Assembly: GCA_016110215.1 (NCBI GenBank)
Contig: JADWQD010000013.1
Span: 1,240,001 to 1,304,000 of the forward strand
Reading direction: 5' to 3'
DNA from: Capronia americana
Taxonomy: Eukaryota > Ascomycota > Eurotiomycetes > Chaetothyriales > Herpotrichiellaceae
Length of the DNA: 64,000 nucleotides
A program made the position numbers and the translations under genes. The notes beneath the pieces were generated by a model that was given only the letters and a program-made list of their open reading frames with translations, made no database searches and was not told where the DNA came from. Positions 10,792 through 21,150 of the stretch are shown here, piece by piece (position 1 is the first letter of the stretch; every line of letters begins with the position of its first letter).

Positions 10792-11775
10792 GGCCGGAGG
10801 GGTCCCTGGACACCACGGGTGCCAACGTGGCTCTGTACATCGAGGAGCGCGTGATCATTGCGTGTGAGTTATGTGTGTGCCCTGCCATTAGATTTGTATC
10901 AGTGTGTCTGTGACTCAGAAGACGGGCGCGAAGGATTATTATTTCGTTTTAGCAGGCGGATTGAGTCGGGTTCGGAGTTGGAGTTTTAACTGAGAATCTG
11001 AGAGATCGAAAATCCTTGTACAGGACTTTGTTGCGCGAGATTTTAAAGAAGAATATTTGTACGGAATATAATACTCCGTACCGAGGACAGAAATCCACAA
11101 AGAATACAAAGGTGATAACTCAGGTACGTTGTTACTCTAGCTCTGCTTCAGGTGCTGCTCTTCGCATTTCTTAACGTTCCTGCGGCAAGGGAATTTGCGG
11201 ACCCTGGGCTGTTCAGCTACATATATACCCACGCCGAGCAGTTACGCGTGCAGACGGAATAGAATAAGTGTATACAGGGAATGAAGATCCTATGGTAGGA
11301 TTTGGGGATGTTGCGATAATAATGCACGAGGGATGAGTGAGCCGACAATGGAAAGTGAAAGGCAATGTTTATGTCAGTTTCGGGTTCGAAGTCATGAGAT
11401 GAATTTTCACTTTTCGCTTGGCTTGCTCTCACGCGCCTTTCCCTTCCCTTTCCGCTGGATTGCATGTTGTTGCTCATATTTGAAATCGATGCCATGATCA
11501 CTCCGTCTCCTAGAAGAAGACTTCTGAGAGCTCCCGCCGGTCAATCTAGCTCATGTTCTGCGCTGGAAAACGGTGACCGACTGTCCAAGGTCTGTGTTCC
11601 CGAGTTCATCCTGTTCAGCACTGGAAATTCAATGTCTCCGTATCCCTTCGGTGTGGACCCGATGATCGTTAGCTCATTCATTCTCCTGGAAATTGTACCA
11701 TGTGTTTGTAGCACGCCGTGGTGATGACCGGATGGTTTGAGTCGATTTGGACCGAGAGAAGAGTAGAGCCAGATC
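10792..11775. other. Intergenic: facing 3' ends of MSH6 and the SANT/AT-hook gene
   Basis: No gene is supported in these 984 bases between two convergent genes. The only structure I noted is a 7-bp inverted repeat, gtacgga at 11059-11065 and tccgtac at 11075-11081, which contains the recurring tactccgta word and could fold as a small hairpin near the MSH6 3' end. Short ORFs across 11217-11724 lack any recognisable domain. Confidence 0.5.
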
Positions 11776-12991
11776 TCAAACCTCGCCAGCAGCGGCGACG
11801 ACTTGAGTATCGGTAGAATCTGCCTCGGTGGTGCCACCCTCCTCAACAGCAGCAACAGCAGTAGCATCGTTGTCGTCTTTGTCAAGGGGGCTGGTGTCCC
11901 TATTCGGTCAATGTTAGTACTTGACTCTGGACGTAAAGAAAGAGAGTAGGACACATACTCAGACTTGGGAGCAGGCAGATCTGGCTTGACAGTCTTCTTG
12001 CTACGAGGGGCAGCGTTTGCTTCTGCCGCATCAGTGGCATTGACCTCTTTCTTGACCTTGGTGACCTCTGCAGCAGCATTGTCGTCAGGAGTGGCAGCAG
12101 GCGGAGCTGGCTCCTCCTCGCCAGCAGGTTCAGACTTGATCGGGTGAGCAGGAGCAGCTTTCTTTTTCTTTGCTGGAGTAGCCTTGGCTGGAGGAGCTTT
12201 GGCTGGAGAGACCTTGTCTTCACCTTCGTATTCAGTACCACTCTCGGCGGCGGCGGCGGCGGCGGCGGCCTTCTTCTTGGCGGGAGTTCGGCGCTTCTTT
12301 GGCGGCGGCTTCTCATCATCTTCGTCATCGCCAGCAGCTGGGGTCTCACCATTGGCAGCGGCCTCGGCCTCCCTCTCAGCCTTGGTCTTGCGGCCACGCT
12401 TCTTGGGAGTGGTAGTAGTGGTCTTCGGTGTGGCTGCAGCATCTGTTCAAGGGTCAATAAAGAGTGAGTGAACCGGAGGGGGAAATAAAATAATGAGCAA
12501 GAGTTGGAAGAACAAAGTTGTTCGTGTTTCAGATATTGGTTGTAACTCACCCTCAGACTCGTTCACTTCGCCGTTTGCCGGACCGGTAGAAGTAGCCTTG
12601 GCCTTCCCATCGCCTGAATCGTTCTCGTCGTCGTTGTCACCAACCTGGGCCTTGACAGCTTTTTTGGCAGCAGGCTTTCTCGGGGTCTTTGGTTTCGGAG
12701 ACGCCGCAGCAGTAGATGCCCCGTCGGTCTTTGGGTTAGTCCCGAAGAATTTTCTCTTGACGGCACACCAGGCGGTGTTGGCAGAATTGCTGTTCTTGGA
12801 ACCGAGAGCTACGGCTAAGCCGTCGTAGTCGACCTGAGAACCGTGTTAGTTGAGACAAGCACATCTGCTCGACCGGGACTCACCTGAATTTCGACGCCGT
12901 TCTTGAGATTCTGAAGGCCGGCGAGGAGAACTTCTTGCTCCCGGGGAGTCAAGGTCGCCATAACTCCCTTGCTCTTGCTGTCTTCAGACAT
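11776..12991 (-). CDS. Small SANT/Myb-like, AT-hook-like nuclear protein
   Basis: Four exons are proposed: 12991..12884, 12833..12551, 12442..11959 and 11899..11776. Phases agree and the total is 332 aa. The start MSEDSKSKGVMATLTPREQE leads into a 60-residue helical region (LTPREQEVLLAGLQNLK, then VDYDGLAVALGSKNSNSANTAW and a VKRKFF end). This resembles the SANT/Myb-like fold common in short Pezizomycotina proteins. The remainder is low-complexity Lys/Ala/Pro/Glu with a KKRGRKTK AT-hook-like core, a run of Ala encoded by a GGC/GCC repeat near 12245-12269, and many KK pairs resembling histone H1 tails. A chromatin-associated DNA-binding role is inferred; no specific ortholog is recognised. Introns of 50, 108 and 59 nt all have good donors (GTGAGT, GTGAGT, GTATGT). 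Confidence 0.75.
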
Positions 12992-13318
12992 CGTGACAGC
13001 CGCACACGATTGTAGATGTGTGTGATGTGGTGAAGAGCAGTGATGATAGTGAGTGGTAGAAGATTGAAGTCAATGTGTTGACAACGGATGATGAAAAGAG
13101 GAGATCCAGTGAGAGGAGACTGGTGTCAAATGTGGAAGAGAAACGGTGAAGATGGTCACATTTATAGTTGAGGGCTGAGAGCCTCAGTTCCAGGCCAATG
13201 CCTATGCTTGGCTTACTGTTGTGCCAGTGAATATGTGGCATACTCAAATTCTGCCGGACTCTTGTCCAGTGACATTGACAGTGAGGTGAACAGCAGCTCA
13301 TAATGCTTGGGGTATCAC
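12992..13318. promoter_or_regulatory. Promoter and leader of the SANT/AT-hook gene; 3' flank of the next leftward gene
   Basis: These 327 bases lie between two leftward genes. The part next to 12991 reads on the minus strand as a pyrimidine-rich leader, typical before fungal start codons. No defined site was recognised. Confidence 0.4.
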
Positions 13319-14426
13319 TTATCGCCGCCATTTGGACGTGACGTTACTTTCGACTCCGGTCAATCGTTCGTACACCTTGGACCAGATACCCGGAGTGACA
13401 TCTCGCGCCGCTCTGCCTCCAGCTGATTCGGGCCGCACATAGAACTGTGTTGGATTTGGCCTTAGAAGGAAACCTCGAGTGACAAGTGGTCCTATCCATT
13501 GAAAGCTTACAGGCCGCCAAAGGCTCCTTGTAGGCCTGGTATCTGCAATCTTCAACGACACCACATCTGTAATCATAGTGGCCCTCATAAATCTCATTTC
13601 CAGCGTGGCGTCTGCTGGAAGATTCGTGGCATAAGACATGGCCAGCTTAGGGGAACCTTGGGCTGACGGTGGAAGTCGAAGAAAGATCTCGGTCACCATC
13701 GGCCTGAGAGCCCAATTTATGCATACGAAGGGCATAGCACCGGCCAGCCATACTATAGACTAGAGTTAGCGGAGCAATTTCTGAGGTTGCAGCAAATACA
13801 TACAGGCAGCGACGGTCCACATTGAGCTGCCACTGACCCAGTGGGCCGGAGCTACTATGATAGTGACAAAAGCCAGGGCCATTATGCTGGTGAAGCGAAG
13901 GAAGGTAAGCATGTATATCCTGCCATTCCCCGCCGTGTATATGCGAATTCTCCTCTTGTACACTGGGGCCGGTCAGCAGTCAACGAGCGAGAGAATAATG
14001 GCAGGGACTACCTTTGGCGTCCAGACGAGGAGGCAACCTCCTTGTTAGCTGCTCGATGTGAAGCCGCTCTTTCGGAGATAATGTCAGGCCAGGCGCGATG
14101 TCGGCCTTTGGGATGACCTTGAGAGGCACTTGAACTTTCCGGCCATTGTCCAGCGATTTCGCCTCGTCTGGACGTGTAACGAGTTCCCTGCTAGCTGCTG
14201 AGGGCGTGGCTGAAGGCTCCGAAGGCCGGGCATTGTCCTTTTTCTGGGCCTGTAGCCGATTGTGAACAACTTGTATAGGTAAATTCTCATTCTTCCTTGG
14301 TTCCGACTCTTTCAATTGCGGTTTGAAGGTGGTAAAACGAGCTCGTCTCGAGGCAGCATGCTGGCGTGAGCAGGCGTAGAAGGCATGGCGGATATCGGCC
14401 ACCAGAACCGGAGGCAGGCTTCTCAT
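13319..14426 (-). CDS. Two-span membrane protein, probably mitochondrial (TMEM70/186-like)
   Basis: Three exons are proposed: 14426..14012, 13962..13804 and 13752..13319 (introns of 49 and 51 nt, phases agree), 335 aa from the chosen start MRSLPPVLVADIRHAF. An in-frame ATG at 14513 is possible but is less likely because a splice-acceptor-like CTCACAG lies between the two. The N-terminus is rich in Arg, Ser and Ala (SRQHAASRRARF), like a mitochondrial presequence. After a polar linker come two hydrophobic segments, LTFLRFTSIMALAFVTIIVA and MWTVAALWLAGAMPFVCINW, the second formed only after splicing. The C-terminal half (MSYATNLPADATLEMRFMR, then a GIWSKVYERL end) recalls small inner-membrane proteins of the TMEM70/186/223 type that help respiratory complex assembly. 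That relation is tentative. Confidence 0.6.
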
Positions 14427-14683
14427 TGACCTGTGAGATCGATGATCAGCAATACAGTAGCAACAGATCTGTCTCAGCGCGGTCGTAACAACCATTGGAG
14501 TTGGAGATCGCACGCGTTTGTGAAACTCGGCGGAAACTGCGCCGAGAAATGGAATCGCAAGGGATGACCTCCACCCTGCACTGTCCTCTACCTCAGTCGC
14601 TCACTCACTTACATGGTCGCCAACAATGCATTATAACAGCAGGTGAGCTGGAGGAGAGACGCTGCTGCAAGCTTTCTCTGAAA

Positions 14684-15847
14684 ATGTGGCAACGGCCGGT
14701 GAGATGGTGCTTGACCGCGGTCTCACTCCTCTCTCTTCTCCCCTCGCAAGGCCTGGGTTACACTCCTCTCTCGGATGGCACCATCCTCGACCGCCTCGCC
14801 CAGCCAGATACGGCCGACTTCGACATCCATACAGGCAATCTACTCGCTCCGATTTTGATTCCTCGAGTTCCAGGCACCGAAGGCTCAAGGAAGGTGCTCC
14901 AACACTTCGTCGACTTCTTCCGCAGTTCACTTCCAGATTGGACTGTATCTTTCCAGAACTCGACTTCGAAGACACCTACCCATGGTGACAATGAAGTCCC
15001 CTTCGTGAACTTGATCGCAACCCGAGACCCGCCATGGGCCGATCCAGGCAACGTTGGGCGCTTGACTTTGGTCGCCCACTACGATTCGAAATACCAGCCG
15101 GAGGGATTCATTGGAGCCACCGACTCCGCTGCGCCATGTGCCATGATCATGCATGCCATCAGATCTATTGACGCTGCTCTGACCAAGAAGTGGGACACAA
15201 TGCGAGAGCAAGGCTTCACTGATCCCGATTTTGAGGAGCACAAGGGAATACAAGTGCTATTTCTCGATGGCGAGGAGGCTTTTCTGAGCTGGACAGCTAC
15301 GGACAGCATTTATGGCGCCAGGTCACTTGCTGAGGAGTGGGAGCACACCATACATCCTGCAACGAGTATCTACAAGAACTACCTCGACTCCATTGAGCTA
15401 TTCGTCCTACTAGATCTGCTTGGCTCCTCCGAAGATCTTCCCATCCCATCATGGCAACATAGTTCTCATTGGTCTTATGTGAGGATGGCCGAAGCTGAAC
15501 AACGCCTTCGCAAGTTGGGTCTGTTCAGGAGCAAGTCCCGTACCTGGCTCCCGGAGAAGGACAAGAAGGAAACAGACCGATTTCAAAGCTATGTCATGCA
15601 GGACGACCACATCCCCTTCATCGCCAGAGGCGTCCAGGTCTTGCACCTCATCCCTGCTCGCTTTCCTAGCGTGTGGCATACCATACGTGACGATGGCGAT
15701 CATTTGGACATTCCGACCGTGGAGGACTGGGCACTCCTCACAACCGTGTTTGCTGCCGAGTACATGGAACTGGAGGGCTTCTTCGAGGAAAAGCCGTCTT
15801 CCCAGAGAACGAGTAGGCACGAACATACCAGTAAGGATGAACTTTGA
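14684..15847 (+). CDS. Secreted glutaminyl-peptide cyclotransferase-like enzyme (M28 fold)
   Basis: Predicted product 387 aa. I chose ATG 14684 because it begins a clear signal peptide (MWQRPVRWCLTAVSLLSLL), whereas the open frame upstream is hydrophilic and unlikely. Glutaminyl cyclases convert N-terminal Gln or Glu of secreted proteins to pyroglutamate. The zinc site is complete: Asp147 in LVAHYDSK..GATDSAAP, Glu197/198 in LFLDGEEAF, and His332 in FPSVWHTIRDDGDH. Length fits fungal members. The gene is divergent from the mitochondrial-type gene, 257 bp away. At the 3' end an intron-like segment (GTAAGG donor near 15830, CTGAC branch, TTTCAAG acceptor near 15892) would replace the last residues with a near-identical ending, so the exact C-terminus is uncertain. 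A related M28 peptidase is the alternative, but the WHT and GEEAF context favours cyclase. Confidence 0.88.
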   Translation: MWQRPVRWCLTAVSLLSLLPSQGLGYTPLSDGTILDRLAQPDTADFDIHTGNLLAPILIPRVPGTEGSRKVLQHFVDFFRSSLPDWTVSFQNSTSKTPTHGDNEVPFVNLIATRDPPWADPGNVGRLTLVAHYDSKYQPEGFIGATDSAAPCAMIMHAIRSIDAALTKKWDTMREQGFTDPDFEEHKGIQVLFLDGEEAFLSWTATDSIYGARSLAEEWEHTIHPATSIYKNYLDSIELFVLLDLLGSSEDLPIPSWQHSSHWSYVRMAEAEQRLRKLGLFRSKSRTWLPEKDKKETDRFQSYVMQDDHIPFIARGVQVLHLIPARFPSVWHTIRDDGDHLDIPTVEDWALLTTVFAAEYMELEGFFEEKPSSQRTSRHEHTSKDEL

Positions 15848-18029
15848 ATCCGCTGTCCTCAGATTGACCTATCTGACTTCTGTGTTTCAAGGCTGAGCGC
15901 CGCGGAGCACAACATCAAATACACTTTGGTACCACGTCCTTTGCCACCGTCGACCCGCAGACCATAACCTCGTTCGAAGTGGCGGAGGCATATATTCTCG
16001 AAGATTGGCTCGCGCCCTGCTCGACCGAGTACTCTCATAAGGTCCAAGTTCCCAGCAGAGTCCGAAGCCGAGCTCATAAGCTGCGGGAGCATCGACGCGT
16101 CCTAGTCGCGAAAGCTGCTCGGCATGAGTACGACGAGACGCCTCAGTGACCAGTTTCACGAAACGCAGCTGCCCGAGGAGCCAGCTCTATATGTGCACGG
16201 AATATGCAGGCTATATGCATGCTTTCTAACCCGCCTCTGTATCGTTGTCGGATTTACCCTTGCCGTGCTCATGTCACCGCTACATGGCAATGGGCTGCTG
16301 ATCTCGACTAAACTATCTCGATTGGCTAGGCTTCTCGTTCACGAGCTCTGGGGGCGGAGATCGCAGGCTCCACACATGAAAAAACTGGACAATACGGTCT
16401 AGTTAGTGGAATCACGTGGGTGCATCCGAGCAGGACACACTATTCTGATGGTACTCTGTATCAAATCACTCATGTTAAGCCAGGTCCTGAGGCACGGACT
16501 GGTTGATCCGCGGCGCAAGGGCAATCATACGCTTTCCTCTCTTGGGACGACTTCCAAAAGAGAACACGTTTTGAGGCAGCCTTACACCTCCAGCCTCGCC
16601 TCGTGTAAAGCTTCAACATGGCGATGTCATTGAAACGCGGTTCCACCGCTACACAATTGTCCAGCATGACCTCATTCTCTTCACAGTCGCACATTTCACC
16701 ACATACGGTTTCCTTTCTCGCTAATATCCTCCTTCTTGCCAGACATTAGCCTGCCTCTGGCTTGAAACTTCACCTACCATCTGCTGCTTTCAACTTATGA
16801 CCAATTCAATCATTAGCTATGGTCTATGTCTTCGATTGGCCCTCCTGTCTATGGAATTGATTGCTCATGCTTTGTCGCGGGTTTTCTGATAATTCCTCAC
16901 TATTGAAACAGGCCATTCCCTGCAGCAGATTTGTAACGATGCCGTCCTCGACATGCACGCCTTCCCGTTCCAGCTCATGCACATTTTCCGTCACTCTACG
17001 ACCCTCTGCACAAAAGAACATCCCTGTTTCTCCGCTGCGCCTTCCCTTCCGGTGAACAGGGAACTCCGCCTTTTGGAGGACTGGGTTACGTTGGCCTTCC
17101 AGTGTGAATGACACCTTCCCTTTTCTGAATTTGAGCGTCTACCAGTTTGAAGACGCCTTCCTGAAGTATTTGGTCCTCTGCGCCTACTGTTTCTGGCGCC
17201 TTTACGGTTTCCCTGTTAGAACACACCGTTTATGTTTATGTTTATGTTTCATGACCATGCGAAAGTGGGACGAGGCTGACCCTGCTGCAGCCAGGCTAAA
17301 CTGATCGCCCAGTGGGAGTCTTTCTTCGGATCGGTCACGAATGTCGTACACCATTGATGCCTTGACTTGACAATGCTCTCTCGTTGGACATTCGCAATCC
17401 TCACTCTTCTACTGCTGTCGAACCTCTAGCTAGCGGCCCCTACTCACACCGAACCAGGTTTCGAGCATACTGTTTGGGCAGCACGGGGAATACATCACTC
17501 CCGGAAATGGACGGAAGTCAGCGGATGGTCGACCACGCTGCTATAATCGACGAGGATTATAAAACTAAAGTATTAAAGTATTAAAGAAGAGAGGAAAACT
17601 ATACTTATCCCACTAGCCGATAAAGGAGACTCTATCCTTAATGATCTACTTCAGCACCCCCTGTATCCTGAAACGAACCCCAGAGGATTCGGTCTGTTAG
17701 ATCAGCACAGTCCACACCTTTTTACGAACGTGTCGGATTGGTAGTATATACACCTTTGCTCCTAAATAAGTGTTGCTATATACAACCTCCAGTCAGCCTC
17801 TAGAGTCCCCAGATATATATATTTTCGGTCTTCGATTCACGACCCTCCCTTTTATACCCAAAATTAGTCTTCTCGTTGGAGAATCCATGTCAAATTTGAG
17901 TCTCGATGCTCGAAGGCTGCTCTCTCTTTTCCTCGAGTACTATTCTGTGATGGCGTCAATGAGCCTCACCCTGGGATAGACCCAGGACCCATTAGTCATC
18001 GCTGGCTGCGCGCCGTAGAATCGCACTAT
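15848..18029. other. Gene-sparse 2.2 kb region
   Basis: No coding region can be supported. Open frames such as 16124-16402 (+, one possible membrane span) and 16824-17114 (-, 96 aa, hydrophilic) have no recognisable domain and no splice partners. From about 17500 the DNA becomes A/T-richer with short direct repeats (tttatg three times at 17227-17244; agtattaa runs near 17570) and many TA steps, which could reflect an old decayed element. No terminal repeats or transposase motif were found. Confidence 0.45.
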
Positions 18030-19709
18030 TCATTTCATAAGCACATATCTCTTGCGTAGCTGCACGATTGTTTGGTTTTCTATAATGAAAGCGTAAAAAA
18101 GGAAAAAGGAGGGGAGCTCACAATTGACCGAAAATAGATCGCCTCCTGCTGGTGATGGTAGCCAGCTAGAGAAATAATAGATTAGCTCGTAGGTCGTGTT
18201 TGGTTTATAGTACATATCCTAATGGTACTTACTTGCTAGTCCAGTTTGAAGGTGGCGTCAGATCCGCTGGCTGAATCAAAATCTGAAATGGCCTGTTGTC
18301 ATCCATAGGAGTATCCCTCAACCGCGTACCGTCCGGGTAAGTCATGTTATTCCGGTCGCCCAGCGCATATCGACCCAAATCGTTTGGAATGAGATATTGG
18401 TCAGCATTGTAAGCAGTCAAGCTCCAGAAGCCTGTAGGGCGCATGACGGGTTTCCGGGAAAAGGTAAGGAGATAGGCCCTATTGGGTCCAGGATTGAAGC
18501 TTGCTGTCCCCAGTGTACCGTAGCTAGGGTAAATTGCTTGGTCCGAAGTCAAAGCTAAGTACCCTGAAACAGCGATATCATAGCGAGCGGCGTAGAACGA
18601 ATTGTAGTTTCCAATGAGTTGAGGCGCGGAAATGGTCCAGTTGTTCCCTAAACTCACCACAGAGCCGGCGGAGGAAATAAGAGCCGACGCAGACGTGCTG
18701 GCGGCCTCTACAGCAGCGGTCAAGTTCGTGCCGGCCGGCTGAGTCCAGGTATCATTAAAGACACCGGCATAGCTGAGTTGTTCAGCGACCCAACTTCGGT
18801 CCTGGATGACAATGGGGAGATTGTACGGTGCAAGAGCTGCAGTCAATCTCAGCGTAGCTGCCGCGACGGACAGGTTGGCTGAGGGTGTAAATTGAGGCTC
18901 GCTGAACATGCTGAGATTGAAATTCGGTGCTACGCGACCGCTGCTTCGTGGCACAGGAGTGAGTTTCATTTGATTCTGGAACTGGCTCACGGCGTCGGCG
19001 TCCGTGTTGTTGTTCTGGACCTCGATTCGGACGATTGTTATGCCATACGGAGTGGGCGAGTTTATGTATTTCAGGTAGTCGCCAGTCACGTTCTCTGTCT
19101 GAATGCCGAAATCTTGTTGGGTGTATCTCAGGAGGTATTTGCCCGCTTTGTCGTTGGTTACGCTCCCAATGTTGGCGTAATTGTTTGCATACCTGGAGAT
19201 AACAGACTCAGCCACCGGGTCAATGACAGTTCAAGTGCAGGATGCTTGATGGAGCCACGCACATATCATAAACAGGAAACACCCAGTATCGATCATCCAT
19301 CTGAGGAAGAGTAACAGACAGATCCGCCGTCGACAGGTCGAAATACGCCGCTGAATACAGCGTATCTACATTCGGACGAACCACGTTCATGGCTGCCGGG
19401 GAAGAAAGGCGCCGACTATGGTAGAGTGTGTTGGTCTTGCGAGCAGCCCCAGCACTGCCTATGCTTCGGCCATATGCATATAGTGGGAATCCGTACTTTT
19501 GAGACAGTCATGTTAACGTCGAACGTGCTCGTTCTGGATCAAAGGGCAGGCTGCCAAAGACCTCCAAACCTTACCTGATAGGCAAAGGCCAGGGCGGACT
19601 GCCTGCAGCTTTCTGAGCAACTTGACGTCTCTGCCAATGGAGCTCCGAGTGTCAATGTAGTACAGAGCAACACCGAGAGGCCTGCTATATTTGTTATGAT
19701 TGAAAGCAT
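18030..19709 (-). CDS. Secreted DUF1254/DUF1214 protein
   Basis: Four exons are proposed: 19709..19575, 19495..19263, 19192..18233 and 18165..18030, 487 aa with phases agreeing throughout. Exon 1 encodes a signal peptide (MLSIITNIAGLSVLLCTT) and then a short Cys pair (CSESC). The DUF1254 region follows: LAFAYQ|YGFPLYAYGRS, NVVRPNVDTLYSAAYFDLS and RYWVFPVYDMYANNYANIGS, the last formed across the exon 2/3 join. The DUF1214 region has KPVMRPTGFWSLTAYNADQY, and the SNWLPSPAGGD signature appears only when the 67-nt last intron is spliced. The end is uncertain: after FSVN the frame runs 28 more codons to a stop at 18030, or a further small intron could remove part of it. The enzymatic role of these two-domain proteins is not settled. 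Bacterial relatives are envelope or periplasmic; secretion here is read from the signal peptide. Confidence 0.85.
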
Positions 19710-21150
19710 GCTGAGAATGTTATCACTCTGACAATGAAGCTGGGAAAGCGCTGAGTGTGGTGGGGGTCTGCTCTGTTTTTGAGGAACTCGATCATGAATT
19801 CTCTCTCCAGGTCTCGAGCCATAGATATACTTCCAACGAACTCAAACAGTGATGAGGGTATTCGGAAAACGGCACATTTGCGGCGAAGAATGTCCAGCGA
19901 ATACAATAAAGGGTCGACGCAATAGGTCCATTTCCCGGACACCGATATCCTTACCAAGGTAGCTACCGAGGTTGCCTTGGTCTTCTGGTCATTTGCGGAG
20001 AGCCACTAGGCAATGGGAGCCCCAGGTCCCCCAGCCTAGCCCGACTTCGTTGAGCCCCTTCTGCGATTTTCCATCGGCCGGCCTGAATGGGAGGGAATAC
20101 ATGCGGGGTCAAAGTCATCGACGGGAGGTTGGCAAGGTTCGATTCAAAGAGGGCCGAGGTCGAAGAACTAGAAAACACTGTAATGGCCACGGTTCTGGTA
20201 GGAGGGGGTAGGTTCGGAGGAGGCCTTTCAGGCCACTGGCTTCTGTGTATCTCCTGTATGTAAGTGTCCTTGTGCAGTCAAGTTTAAGTTACGTGTGTTG
20301 GTGTGGCAGAGAGAGGGCCTTGCATATAAAGCTGAATACTCGGCAGTGCTGGATTAGTACGGCGAGCCTTGGCCGTACTCAAGCGCACAGCCTTGAAAGG
20401 GAATTTCTGGGCCACTATTAATTATCACACAGGTATTACAGGGGAACGCAGATCCTTGAGCGGAGTGCCGTGGTCTTGTACAGTCACATGCAACGAGTGC
20501 CTGGGAGGTGTCGGCTATTAAATCTCACTGCAGGTCTCGGTTCGCGTTGGCAACAGGGCGAACACTCGCTAACGAACCCCCAATCACCTTTCTACCATCA
20601 TTTTCGACCCCCTACATTCCAACTCGTGCCGGAAAGAGCAGCCGCGCTTCAGCCGCTGAGGATAGGACGCTGAACACTGGAAGAATGGCCTTCAAGTCAG
20701 ACTACTACGGTAAGTTTACTAACACGAGATTCCGTAAAGACATAGCAAGCGAGTGGGACTGCACCGCGAAGTGCCTCCCATCACATTGGCACACAAATCG
20801 CGTTACCTGCTCTTGCTCTACACCATAATGAGACTATCGGGGACTATACTTAGGAACCAGTTGTTTGAGACAGCATTGAAAACTCTCGGTTGACTCGACA
20901 ACTGTGGCGTCTTTCACAAAGACGAGGTTCAATGACTTGACATGGAAAAAGAAAGGATTTTTGCTCAAGTGGATGGGACTGAATTTCCAGCTATATCGGG
21001 TAGTGGCCTCAACTCCATGCTCATAATAACACAAATTTTGGACTCTATTCATTACACATGTCAATTTTCAACCCCCTGAACTCATTAACGCTCAACGCCC
21101 AGCGCTGGTCCATCTCTCTCTCTAGCACCATCGATCCGCTACCGCTACCG
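19710..21150. other. Intergenic 1.4 kb, no supported gene
   Basis: The left end is the promoter of the leftward DUF1254 gene. One spot looks faintly gene-like: an ATG at 20684-20686 followed by eight codons and a GTAAGT donor near 20710 with an ACTAAC word, but the downstream reading is a short Cys-containing peptide ending at 20827 and is not recognised. Nothing else is supported. Confidence 0.45.

Noticed and set aside
12144..12471. Plus-strand Ser/Gly/Leu-rich frames opposite the SANT/AT-hook gene
   Set aside because: They are antisense readings of the Lys/Ala/Pro-rich coding repeats.
16824..17114. 96-codon minus-strand frame
   Set aside because: Hydrophilic and protein-like, but no domain, no splice partners and no family was recognised, so it is not called as a gene.
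20350..20400. 5S rRNA fragment (gccgtactcaagc)
   Set aside because: The resemblance covers about a dozen bases only; the rest of a 5S gene is not there.
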